The translations under genes were made by a program, and so were the position numbers. A stretch of 25,577 bases of DNA from Flavobacteriales bacterium UBA1112. Its GTDB lineage: Bacteria; Bacteroidota; Bacteroidia; Flavobacteriales_D; Sanyastnellaceae. The stretch lies in contig DCBH01000042.1 in assembly GCA_002313415.1 (NCBI GenBank), positions 1-25,577 on the forward strand, written 5' to 3'. Each line of letters starts with the position of its first letter. The stretch's first letter is position 1. Under the pieces are notes generated by a model. It ran no database searches and was not told the origin of the DNA. It saw nothing but the letters and a program-made list of their open reading frames with translations. Shown here one piece after another: positions 1-7,034 of the stretch.

Positions 1-2247
1 ATTTGGGGCTGTGATTTGCCGCCAACACATCCATTGCCAAAGGGGAAATGGACTGGACTCGTGCCACTTCCGAAAGTGGTGAAGTTGACCAATGGCACGT
101 CCATGGAAGGTGGGTTTCAATCGGGAAGTTCTCTTCAGCTGATGTGGCCCAAGGCATGGGACATGAGTGCCACGATTGCCTGGCTGGAACACGCGAAATT
201 GTCGTGGATGAGAACGGAGCATCAGGGTGAAGCGGATTTCGTTTGGCTTCCCACGGACCAAAATCTTGGCGAGGAGGGATACACTTTGACCATTTCAGAA
301 GATCAAGTTGTGATGGTGGCTGCAGATGAAGAGGCTGGATTTCGTGCGTGGACGACTTTACGTCAATTGATGCCTGAGATTTGCGAGCAGGGATGCCCAA
401 TGGGTTTCACGCTTCCAGCCATTCACATTTCAGACCATGCTTATTTGCAGCATCGTGGACTGCTTCTGGATTGTTGCAGACATTTCATGACGCCCGAATT
501 TGTGAAGGAAATCATTGAGGTACTCGCATTGCAAAAAATGAATGTGCTGCACTGGCATCTCACCGAAGATCAGGGATGGAGATTGCCCATCCAGGCCTAT
601 CCGAAATTGACAGAGGTAGGTGCTTATCGAACGGAGGTCAACGGGGAAGTCACAGGAGGTGCGTACACTCGGGAGCAGATAGAAGACATTCTGGCATTTG
701 CCGCGGAAAGACACGTAGAGGTCATCCCCGAAATCGAAATGCCTGGACACTGCCGCGCAGCGCTGGCCGCTTATCCATGGCTGGGATGCACTGGAGATAC
801 CTTGCCTGTGCCGTCCAATTGGGGTGTTTTTAAAGATGTGTACTGTGCGGGGAACGATTCAACCATGGCCTTCATGAAGACCGTCCTCGATGAGGTTTGT
901 GACATGTTTCCTTCGGAAATCATCCACATTGGGGGGGACGAAGTACCTAAAATTCGATGGGCGAAGTGCCCCAAATGTCAAGCCAAAAAACATCGCTTGG
1001 GATTGGCGGATGAGGCTGAACTTCAAACGTCATTCATCAACGAAATGAGTGCTTTTGTAGCCAAACGGGGCAAGCGCATTATGGGATGGGATGAGATATT
1101 GGAAGGGGGACTGCCTGAAGGTGCTGTGGTTCAAAGTTGGAGAGGCATGGAGGGTGCCATCGAAGCCACCCACCTCGGAACAGATGCTGTGGTTTCACCT
1201 ACAAGCCATTGCTATCTAGATTATCCCTTGCGTTCTACTGACCTCAGAGAGGTCTATTCTTTTGTGCCAGTGCCGGAGGAAGCCAAGGGGCACAAGGGAC
1301 AAATCATCGGTGGCGAATGCAACATGTGGACCGAGCGTGCCCCCCAGGAGGCGGTCATGGGAAAGGTGCTTCCGCGTGCCACGGGGTTGGCGGAGGTACT
1401 TTGGTCAGGTCCCAGTGTCACAAAAGCTGCCGACGCTTTTGAGGGTTTTCAGGATCGACTTGACGGTCTAGGTTTGCGTTGGGCGTTGATGGATATTCAA
1501 CCAGGGTTGGAAGGAGTGCCAGTCGAGATAGAAGTGCATCCAGGTCGCAGAGGTGAAATTCAAGTTGTGGCAAAAGCAGCGCTGCGCAATGTAAGTGGCA
1601 CCGTGAGATTTGAATCTGGTCACGGCGACGTCGGAAAATTGGTCAATTTGGGGGAGGTTTTGGAGGTTACAGGCGTAGGCGAGGTGATGGTTGATGTATT
1701 CGTAAACGGTCGTGCATCAGGAGTGACAGAGGTGTTTCCAGTTGCTGGTCATGCGGCTGCGCATCAACCCGTGGATCTTACCTATATACCAAGCAAATAT
1801 TATCACGCCGGTGGGAATCAAGCCTTGGCAGACGGCAGGCGCGGTTCGACAGATTTTCGAGACGGTGCATGGCAAGCTGTTCAAGGAGAGGACATGACCT
1901 GTACCATTGATTTGGGCGTTTCAAGGGAGATTTCCGCGTTGGAGACGCAGTTTTATCTCTATCAGGATGCCTGGATTTTTCTACCTCAAACCGTAAAATG
2001 GTCCGTTTCTTTGGATGGAGAGCGTTTTGTGGACTTGGCGGATCAGGCTCCCTGGGGTGCGTCATTGGATCCCGATGGACGTCAAACGGTGGTCCCCCTT
2101 CGCCTAGAACAACTCGGAATCACCGCACGCTACGTCCGTATGACGCTGGTCAATGCCGGTGAATGTCCGGACTGGCATGATGCTGCGACAGAACCAAGTT
2201 GGTTGTTTGTCGACGAGTTGGTGGTGGAAACGCCCAGTGATTACTGA
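1..2247 (+). CDS. GH20 beta-N-acetylhexosaminidase with C-terminal discoidin-like domain (5' end outside window)
   Basis: This enzyme should remove terminal beta-linked N-acetylglucosamine or N-acetylgalactosamine from glycans such as chitin or peptidoglycan fragments. Counting from a TTG at base 16, residues about 30-125 look like the GH20b domain. Residues about 127-470 are the catalytic barrel, with the hallmark HIGGDE; D308 and E309 are the substrate-assist/acid pair. A linker of beta-sandwich character follows, then an F5/8-type-C (discoidin)-like carbohydrate-binding domain at about 600-740. The frame stays open to base 1, so the TTG is probably not the real start and the N-terminus is missing. 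The codons before it read I-W-G-C-D, which could be the end of a lipoprotein signal (lipobox cysteine at bases 10-12), in keeping with surface-exposed GH20 enzymes of Bacteroidota. The family call is firm; the exact substrate is not determined. Confidence 0.93.
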   Translation: MWGCDLPPTHPLPKGKWTGLVPLPKVVKLTNGTSMEGGFQSGSSLQLMWPKAWDMSATIAWLEHAKLSWMRTEHQGEADFVWLPTDQNLGEEGYTLTISEDQVVMVAADEEAGFRAWTTLRQLMPEICEQGCPMGFTLPAIHISDHAYLQHRGLLLDCCRHFMTPEFVKEIIEVLALQKMNVLHWHLTEDQGWRLPIQAYPKLTEVGAYRTEVNGEVTGGAYTREQIEDILAFAAERHVEVIPEIEMPGHCRAALAAYPWLGCTGDTLPVPSNWGVFKDVYCAGNDSTMAFMKTVLDEVCDMFPSEIIHIGGDEVPKIRWAKCPKCQAKKHRLGLADEAELQTSFINEMSAFVAKRGKRIMGWDEILEGGLPEGAVVQSWRGMEGAIEATHLGTDAVVSPTSHCYLDYPLRSTDLREVYSFVPVPEEAKGHKGQIIGGECNMWTERAPQEAVMGKVLPRATGLAEVLWSGPSVTKAADAFEGFQDRLDGLGLRWALMDIQPGLEGVPVEIEVHPGRRGEIQVVAKAALRNVSGTVRFESGHGDVGKLVNLGEVLEVTGVGEVMVDVFVNGRASGVTEVFPVAGHAAAHQPVDLTYIPSKYYHAGGNQALADGRRGSTDFRDGAWQAVQGEDMTCTIDLGVSREISALETQFYLYQDAWIFLPQTVKWSVSLDGERFVDLADQAPWGASLDPDGRQTVVPLRLEQLGITARYVRMTLVNAGECPDWHDAATEPSWLFVDELVVETPSDY

Positions 2248-2267
2248 GAAAAAGGGTCACATTGCCC

Positions 2268-2283
2268 TTGATTTGAAAATCAA
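2268..2283. repeat. short perfect inverted repeat after the hexosaminidase gene
   Basis: Six-base arms TTGATT and AATCAA flank TGAA, 20 bases after the stop codon. A second weak stem (AAGGG at 2252-2256 with CCCTT at 2265-2269) sits just before it. Neither is followed by a T run, so a rho-independent terminator is not well supported; it may stabilise the 3' end of the mRNA. Confidence 0.3.
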
Positions 2284-2371
2284 ATGACTTCGGATAAACG
2301 GGCATCAAAATAAAATTCATCGTGCCTATTTTCCGTTGTGAAGAACTTTTTGGTGCATTCGTCATATAATC

Positions 2372-2404
2372 CTTGGGCGTTATACGGTGATGCAGTTAAG
2401 TTTG
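2372..2404 (+). promoter_or_regulatory. Bacteroidota-type promoter for the candidate small RNA
   Basis: TAAGTTTG at 2397-2404 matches the -7 consensus TAnnTTTG at all six fixed bases. CTTG at 2372-2375, 21 bases upstream, is a one-mismatch -33 box (TTTG). No open reading frame starts just downstream; a terminator hairpin follows about 80 bases later. Confidence 0.45.
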
Positions 2405-2408
2405 CCCC

Positions 2409-2510
2409 GTGCATCAAGAGATCAGCTCATGCGATAACGCGTTTGCTGTTTGATTGGGTACAAGTAGATTGTTAGGATGGAAGGGCGCCTCGGCGCCCTT
2501 CTTGTTGCTT
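2409..2510 (+). ncRNA. candidate small structured RNA, family unknown
   Basis: The stretch lies between a good -7 box (2397-2404) and an intrinsic-terminator-like hairpin (2481-2500), has no coding potential, and folds on paper. ATCAA 2413-2417 pairs with TTGAT 2450-2454. CAGC 2423-2426 pairs with GCTG 2445-2448. A 2x2 internal loop follows, then ATGCG 2429-2433 pairs with CGCGT 2438-2442 (one G-U pair) around an ATAA loop. The size, about 90-100 nt, fits small housekeeping RNAs, but I do not recognise the SRP RNA, tmRNA or RNase P cores. A 6S-type RNA cannot be excluded. The start and end are inferred from the promoter and terminator. Confidence 0.4.
2481..2510 (+). terminator. hairpin terminator of the candidate small RNA
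   Basis: AAGGGCGC at 2481-2488 pairs perfectly with GCGCCCTT at 2493-2500 around a CTCG loop. The tail that follows (CTTGTTGCTT) is only moderately T-rich, so termination may be incomplete. It also separates the upstream unit from the lipoprotein gene at 2547. Confidence 0.6.
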
Positions 2511-2534
2511 CTAATTGCGGTGCGGAATTCGTTG

Positions 2535-2542
2535 TATTTTTA
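2535..2542 (+). promoter_or_regulatory. -7 box of the small lipoprotein gene
   Basis: TATTTTTA matches five of six fixed bases of TAnnTTTG and is followed by AGTC and then the ATG at 2547. The four-base gap would place the transcription start at or next to the start codon. No clear -33 TTTG is seen. Confidence 0.4.
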
Positions 2543-2546
2543 AGTC

Positions 2547-2999
2547 ATGACTTCGCGAACAGAACACCACATTTGGGCTTCGATGGTGTTTGCGATTTTG
2601 GGATGTCAAAGCTGCGGCGAGGGAAATGGCGTTTCGGAGGTTCGCATTGAACAGATTGAAATCATATCCATCGATGTCAACTATGTGGAGGATCCGTGGG
2701 GGGAGCAAGGTTCTCCGGATTTGTATGCAGACCTTTCCGTGAATGAGTCACCATATTACGTCTCTTCAGCAGTCTCAGAGTCAGTTTTGCCGCAACGCAT
2801 CGATTTCGAGGGGTTAATTTTTCAGGGGGCTGAACTCGACCAAAATGTGGTTATACGAATCTTTGACCTAGATGAAGATTCACTTGATGACTTTGTCGGA
2901 GAAGTGTCGTTTACTCCCAACGACCTCGTGTATTCCAAACCCGTGCGTCATTCACTCTACGGTGGTTACTTGCAAGTTGATTTGCTCTTGACCTGGTAA
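2547..2999 (+). CDS. small lipoprotein with a C2-like calcium-binding fold (predicted)
   Basis: The 150-residue product has a short hydrophobic segment (about residues 9-19) ending in I-L-G-C, a plausible lipobox with C20 as the lipidated cysteine; the charged n-region is weak. The mature part resembles a C2 domain. It has an early Asp-rich turn (SPDLYADL, about residues 56-63) and a later VVIRIFDLDEDSLDDFVGEV segment (about 100-119). The latter matches the V-x-D-x-D-x(4)-DD-x-I/V-G pattern of C2 calcium loops. The acidic clusters would suit Ca2+ binding at the outer membrane or surface. It stands alone between the small-RNA terminator and rpsT. The C2 assignment is by eye and should be treated as likely, not proven; no function is claimed. 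Confidence 0.65.
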   Translation: MTSRTEHHIWASMVFAILGCQSCGEGNGVSEVRIEQIEIISIDVNYVEDPWGEQGSPDLYADLSVNESPYYVSSAVSESVLPQRIDFEGLIFQGAELDQNVVIRIFDLDEDSLDDFVGEVSFTPNDLVYSKPVRHSLYGGYLQVDLLLTW

Positions 3000-3047
3000 G
3001 CCCACTGCATTTTTTGGAAAAAAGGGATGTTATGCCCAAATCATCTC

Positions 3048-3055
3048 TATATTTG
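3048..3055 (+). promoter_or_regulatory. -7 box of rpsT
   Basis: TATATTTG matches TAnnTTTG at all six fixed bases, 28 bases before the rpsT ATG, leaving a short untranslated leader of roughly 20 bases. No convincing -33 TTTG is found at 19-21 bases spacing. This is the only promoter in the window with a clear leader before its gene. Confidence 0.5.
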
Positions 3056-3083
3056 CACCCCTGTTTTAAGCAAGTCAGCATCT

Positions 3084-3335
3084 ATGGCACACCACAAGTC
3101 AGCTTTAAAGCGCATACGCTCCGACGAAAAGAAGCGCGAACGCAATCGTTATCAGCACAAGACTGCGCGCAACGCTGTGCGCAAACTGCGGGACTGCACT
3201 GACGCAAAAGAAGCGTCATCCATGCTTCCCCTTGTCAGTGCGATGCTTGACAAACTTGCCAAGCGAAATATTCTCCACAAGAACAAAGCCTCGAATCTGA
3301 AAAGTAGCTTAACCAAGCACGTTTCAAGTCTTTGA
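3084..3335 (+). CDS. rpsT: 30S ribosomal protein S20
   Basis: This primary-binding small-subunit protein contacts 16S rRNA and is needed for early 30S assembly. The 83-residue product starts MAHHKSALKR and has the typical basic N-terminal helix (K-R-x-R-x-D-E-K-K-R-x-R-N), the A-R-N-A-V-R-K segment, and the C-terminal K-N-I-L-H-K-N-K-A-S-type motif (here R-N-I-L-H-K-N-K-A-S-N-L-K-S). An in-frame start at 3027 would add 19 residues not found in S20 and lies upstream of the promoter box, so the ATG at 3084 is chosen. A strong terminator follows 29 bases after the stop, so the gene is a single transcription unit. Confidence 0.96.
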   Translation: MAHHKSALKRIRSDEKKRERNRYQHKTARNAVRKLRDCTDAKEASSMLPLVSAMLDKLAKRNILHKNKASNLKSSLTKHVSSL

Positions 3336-3364
3336 TTGATTCGGAGAGAACGCCAACGAATTTG

Positions 3365-3397
3365 AAGACCCTCTGCAGTTGCAGAGGGTCTTTTTTT
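3365..3397 (+). terminator. strong rho-independent terminator of rpsT
   Basis: AGACCCTCTGC (3366-3376) pairs perfectly with GCAGAGGGTCT (3381-3391) around an AGTT loop, and seven T bases (3391-3397) end the element. The T run directly abuts the radC start region, so terminator and next gene share bases. Confidence 0.93.
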
Positions 3398-3398
3398 G
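3391..3398 (+). promoter_or_regulatory. possible radC -7 box embedded in the terminator T run
   Basis: TTTTTTTG matches five of six fixed bases of TAnnTTTG and stands four bases (TGAC) before the ATG at 3403, the same spacing as at six other starts in this window. A T run will match part of the motif by chance, so this call is weak; read-through from rpsT is the alternative. Confidence 0.25.
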
Positions 3399-3402
3399 TG
3401 AC

Positions 3403-4068
3403 ATGTCGGAAACAATAAGGCCGCGTGAGCGCGCAGCTCGGGAAGGGCTAAGTGCTCTAGAAAATCGAGAACTATTGGCTTTGCTGCTGGGAACTGGACA
3501 TCGTGGTAAGGCAGCGGAGGGATTGGCGGATGAGGTACTCGAATTGGCTCAGGGTTGTCTGAGCAATCTGGCAACCTGGCCCATTGAAGGTTTGACCCTT
3601 GTAGACGGCATAGGTCCAGCCAAAGCGACTTTGGTTGCAGCAGCTATGGAGCTTGGCCGCAGACGTCAACACAGTGCTGGTCGTACGGGCATTCGAGTGA
3701 CCAGCAGTCGGGATGTTTACTTGCACTTCGCCTCTCGGTTGTCGGACCTTCAACATGAGGAATTCTGGATTCTACTTTTGCGAAGGTCCAATCACGTTTT
3801 GGCCGAAGTATGCATTTCTCGGGGCGGTCTCACGGGAACAGTGGTCGACCCCAAACTTGTCTTTGGCCGGGCGCTGGCGCTGAGGGCTGCAGCGATGGTT
3901 TTGGTTCACAATCATCCGTCAGGAAATCCCAATCCCAGCGCCTCAGACCGGGAGTTGACCAAGAATCTGTGTCAAGCGGGAGCATATTTGGATTTGCCGG
4001 TGTTGGATCATGTCGTTGTGGCAGGTGACGCCTTCGTTAGCTTTGTCGACGAAGGATGGCTGAGATGA
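3403..4068 (+). CDS. radC: RadC family JAB-domain protein (UPF0758)
   Basis: The family has a helix-hairpin-helix N-terminus and a C-terminal JAB/MPN metalloprotease-like domain. Despite its name, a direct DNA repair role is unsettled. The 221-residue product shows the N-terminal P-R-E-R-A motif, a HhH-like VDGIGPAKA near residue 70, and the full metal-binding motif VHNHPSGNPNPSASD, with H169, H171 and D182 as ligands. A TTG eight codons upstream lies inside the rpsT terminator, so the ATG at 3403 is taken as the start. The stop overlaps the wecB start as ATGA, implying translational coupling. All zinc ligands are present, so the protein should be intact. Confidence 0.93.
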   Translation: MSETIRPRERAAREGLSALENRELLALLLGTGHRGKAAEGLADEVLELAQGCLSNLATWPIEGLTLVDGIGPAKATLVAAAMELGRRRQHSAGRTGIRVTSSRDVYLHFASRLSDLQHEEFWILLLRRSNHVLAEVCISRGGLTGTVVDPKLVFGRALALRAAAMVLVHNHPSGNPNPSASDRELTKNLCQAGAYLDLPVLDHVVVAGDAFVSFVDEGWLR

Positions 4069-5177
4069 ATTCCCCAAAGCGCATGGTTATCGTGGTCGGA
4101 GCGAGACCTCAATTTATCAAAGCCGCTGCGTTGCACAGGACATTGAAGAGCGCCAAGAACTGGGAAACGATTTGGGTACATACCGGACAGCATCACGATG
4201 AAGCCCTGAGTAAGCAATTTTTCAAAGAGTTGAGTCTTCCTCAACCACAGGTTACCCTTTCGCCCACTTCATCCAGTCGCGAATTGCGGATGGGAGACAT
4301 GATGCATGGTGTGAGAGAGGTCATTCGCAAGGCGAAGCCTGACTGGATGCTCGTCTTCGGAGATACAGACTCTACCCTCGCAGGAGCATTCGCGGCTTCG
4401 GCTGAGGGTGTGCCTTTGATTCACGTAGAGGCAGGGTTGCGTTCCCATCTTTGGTCCATGCCGGAGGAAGTGAATCGTGTCTTGACAGATCGACTGTCAA
4501 GCATACTAATTTGTCCAACGGACTCGGCGGTTCTTCATCTGAAGAGGGAGGGCATAACGCATGTTGAAGGCGACTCTCCTCATCCAAGTCGACCATGGGT
4601 GATACGTACGGGCGACATCATGCATGACAATGCCATTCACTTTGGTTCGTCGTGGCCTGAGATTGACCGCGGCCGCGGCCGCATTCTCTTGACCCTGCAC
4701 CGTCCCTCAAATGTTGACAATCCCAATCTTCTTCGAAGGTGGTTGAATTCAACAGGAGCGTGGCTTGAGAAAGTTGGACTGGAAGCAACATTTCCAGTTC
4801 ACCCAAGGACGGCAAACGTATTGGAAAACAATTTGCCTGCTTGGCGTAAAGAACTTCGAGACAATTCCATTTTCACGACAAATCCTTTGGGTTATCTCGA
4901 TCTTCTTCAAGCTGTTTGTCAGGCGCCACTCGTTCTTACAGACAGTGGAGGCGTGCAAAAAGAAGCGTATTCCCTTGGCACGAGATGTGTGGTTCTTCGA
5001 GGCACAACGGAGTGGGTAGAACAGGTCGAGCGCGAACAGTCGGCTTTGGCACATGGGCCTGAGGACTTGGATAAGTTGGCGACGACGATGTTGAATAAGG
5101 GGAGATTTAAAACGGATGATTTGTATGGAACAGGGCAAGCTGCGAACGACATCCTTCGTTGTCTAGAAAAGGTTTGA
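4065..5177 (+). CDS. wecB: UDP-N-acetylglucosamine 2-epimerase (non-hydrolysing)
   Basis: The enzyme interconverts UDP-GlcNAc and UDP-ManNAc in the cytoplasm, feeding surface polysaccharide synthesis. The 370-residue protein has the family's two Rossmann-like halves. Visible motifs are V-G-A-R-P-Q-F-I-K near residue 11, HTGQHHDE at 39-46, FGDTDS with D100, HVEAGLRS with E122, P-E-E-V-N-R with E135, LHRPSNVD, and the C-terminal TDSGGVQKEA loop. D100, E122 and E135 correspond to the catalytic D95, E117 and E131 of E. coli WecB. An ATG at 4056 is also in frame, but 4065 gives the ATGA overlap with radC and places the family's N-terminus correctly. It sits ten bases before a deacetylase-like gene, a frequent partner in envelope glycan loci. 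Confidence 0.95.
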   Translation: MNSPKRMVIVVGARPQFIKAAALHRTLKSAKNWETIWVHTGQHHDEALSKQFFKELSLPQPQVTLSPTSSSRELRMGDMMHGVREVIRKAKPDWMLVFGDTDSTLAGAFAASAEGVPLIHVEAGLRSHLWSMPEEVNRVLTDRLSSILICPTDSAVLHLKREGITHVEGDSPHPSRPWVIRTGDIMHDNAIHFGSSWPEIDRGRGRILLTLHRPSNVDNPNLLRRWLNSTGAWLEKVGLEATFPVHPRTANVLENNLPAWRKELRDNSIFTTNPLGYLDLLQAVCQAPLVLTDSGGVQKEAYSLGTRCVVLRGTTEWVEQVEREQSALAHGPEDLDKLATTMLNKGRFKTDDLYGTGQAANDILRCLEKV

Positions 5178-5187
5178 TGATTCTGCC

Positions 5188-6594
5188 ATGAAAGCCCAAT
5201 CACGATTTTTGACCCTGTGCGGTCAAAAGCCCTCTTCGCGGCAAAAATATGCCGCCATGTGCGCCCTAGAAAAATCCTTTGACGTCCAAGTTCGTTGGGA
5301 AGAGGACCCCTCTTTGGGGAATCGAACCAAACTCTATTGGATGGATGACGAGGTGGCTTCATGGGTAAATCATCCCTTGGTTACGGAGGGCGATGAAGGT
5401 GTTTTGTCATTGGGTTGGTCTGTATGGCAGCGCAATCAGGGCTTGTCTGTGAGATTGATGCTCCCCGGTTTTTCAGAAGAAAGCCACAGCGATTCTCACT
5501 CTACAACACTGCCCTTTGATCCGCTGGCAGCAACGTTTTATGGATTGACTTGTTGGGACGAGCAGCATAATGTCCCTGAACTCGACAAGCATGGTCGTCC
5601 TACAACGGAACATTTGCCTTGGAGAGGGGTCAAGGGCAAGGCCAATTTGGGTCAATTTGAAATTTCCATGGCGAAGCAGCATCATTGGCCATGGATTGAG
5701 GTCATGTGGAACGCCATCTTGTTCGAAGTAAAAGTGCCTGGGAAGGTTTTGTCTTTCCGCCCGACGTTTGATGTTGACGTGGCCTTCAAGCATTTGGGTC
5801 GACCAGCTTGGAAATCGTGGTCGCTTCAAGCGCGGGATTTGGTTTTTGGTCGGTGGACTCTTGTCTCAGAGCGATCTCGAACCTTGCGCGGGAAGCAAAA
5901 AGATCCCTATGACACTTATTCCTGGATTCGTGCCTTACATTCTGAGGAGTCCATTGGATGGTTCGTGCTTGCTGCAGATCGAAAGGCACCAAACGATGTT
6001 GGACTCGATCCAAACTTGGAGGTCCTCCCTGCGTTGGTGGAGATTCTCGCTGCGGAAAAAGATTCAGTGGGATGGCATCCGAGTTATGCCGCAGTCGAAG
6101 ACATGCGGGTGAGCCGAAAGGAAAAAGACCGTTTTCAATCTTGGCATGGAGGAAATGCACAGGAAGTACGTACTCACTTTCTTCGAGGTACGCCAGGTTC
6201 ATGGTGGCGGCATGCCGTGAGTTTGGGAATCAAGACTGATGCATCCTTGGGTTGGTCGAGAGATGTCGGATTTCGAGCTGGCTTCAGCCAACCTTACCCC
6301 GCTTATGATTTGAAGACTGAGTCGTCATTGCCTTTGTTGATTCATCCCATTGCAGTCATGGACATTGCGATGAGGGACGGAATGGGTTGGTCAGCCCTCG
6401 AGGCAAAAGCACATCTGAGAGACATGATGCACGTGGTGTCAAAAGTTGGTGGGACATGGATGTCGTGCTGGCACAACACGTCTGTCAGTGAACAGCTAGA
6501 ATGGTTGGGGTGGCAGGCAACCTACCTTGACATGGTGGATACTGCTCGCCGATTGGGAAAATGTAATTTCGATGCATGGAAGTCGCAGAAATGA
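5188..6594 (+). CDS. polysaccharide deacetylase-like protein (DUF7033-type)
   Basis: The 468-residue protein resembles the Bacteroidota proteins annotated as polysaccharide deacetylase family with an N-terminal DUF7033-like region. The N-terminal half (about 1-185) has no motif I can name. The C-terminal half carries degenerate NodB-type motifs. These are T-F-D-V-D with D195 and D197 (place of the T-F-D-D motif), W-H-P-S-Y with H297 (place of H-x-x-x-H/S), and K-T-D-A-S-L-G-W followed by GFRAG with D351 and R363. No signal peptide is visible, so it is probably cytoplasmic. The enzyme could deacetylate a sugar nucleotide or lipid-linked glycan, consistent with its place after wecB, but the substrate is unknown. 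Its TGA overlaps the next gene's ATG. Confidence 0.82.
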   Translation: MKAQSRFLTLCGQKPSSRQKYAAMCALEKSFDVQVRWEEDPSLGNRTKLYWMDDEVASWVNHPLVTEGDEGVLSLGWSVWQRNQGLSVRLMLPGFSEESHSDSHSTTLPFDPLAATFYGLTCWDEQHNVPELDKHGRPTTEHLPWRGVKGKANLGQFEISMAKQHHWPWIEVMWNAILFEVKVPGKVLSFRPTFDVDVAFKHLGRPAWKSWSLQARDLVFGRWTLVSERSRTLRGKQKDPYDTYSWIRALHSEESIGWFVLAADRKAPNDVGLDPNLEVLPALVEILAAEKDSVGWHPSYAAVEDMRVSRKEKDRFQSWHGGNAQEVRTHFLRGTPGSWWRHAVSLGIKTDASLGWSRDVGFRAGFSQPYPAYDLKTESSLPLLIHPIAVMDIAMRDGMGWSALEAKAHLRDMMHVVSKVGGTWMSCWHNTSVSEQLEWLGWQATYLDMVDTARRLGKCNFDAWKSQK

Positions 6595-7034
6595 CTTGGT
6601 ACAATCTGTTCTTTTGGTTGTTGGCATCCATCTTAAAATTTGTAGTGACGCCTTCTGCCATGATTGCTTCGGGCCATTCAGCTTGGACAACGTGGGCAGT
6701 TACAGCGTCGGGTTCAGCTTTGGGTGTTCTTACTTTCTGGCGCTTCGGAACGTGGTGGTTTCAATGGCTAGAAGAACGAATGGGACCACGTCCAAGTCGT
6801 GGAAAGCGCATTTTTAATCCACGAAGAAGAAGAATTGTCAAAATGAAAAATTTATTTGGTTTGCGAGGCTTGTTGTTGGCTTCTGGACTTATTTCGGTGC
6901 CATTGGCTGCTGCATTAGGTGCAAAGTACTTTCGTTCGAACATGGCTGCGAAATATTTCTTGGTGCTTGCTTTTGCCCTCTGGGCTGCATTACTCACGAC
7001 AGCTTCTTGGTTGCTCAAACAAGGCGTAGCGTGA
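6591..7034 (+). CDS. four-helix membrane protein of unknown function
   Basis: I do not recognise this 147-residue protein. Four hydrophobic stretches look like membrane helices, at about residues 3-25, 34-58, 92-114 and 118-142. Between helices 2 and 3 is a strongly basic segment (about 64-90) with a run of Arg residues (N-P-R-R-R-R), expected on the cytoplasmic side. An ATG at 6576 is in frame, but the one at 6591 makes an ATGA overlap with the deacetylase-like gene. The gene's own stop forms a GTGA overlap with the HAD gene, so it is embedded in a translationally coupled chain. Both junctions support it as a real gene. Confidence 0.75.
   Translation: MTWYNLFFWLLASILKFVVTPSAMIASGHSAWTTWAVTASGSALGVLTFWRFGTWWFQWLEERMGPRPSRGKRIFNPRRRRIVKMKNLFGLRGLLLASGLISVPLAAALGAKYFRSNMAAKYFLVLAFALWAALLTTASWLLKQGVA

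Noticed and set aside
4667..4682. GC-only palindromic stretch built from repeated CCGCGG/GGCCGC
   Set aside because: It encodes Asp-Arg-Gly-Arg-Gly-Arg in wecB and looks like a coincidence of codon use; no second copy was seen.
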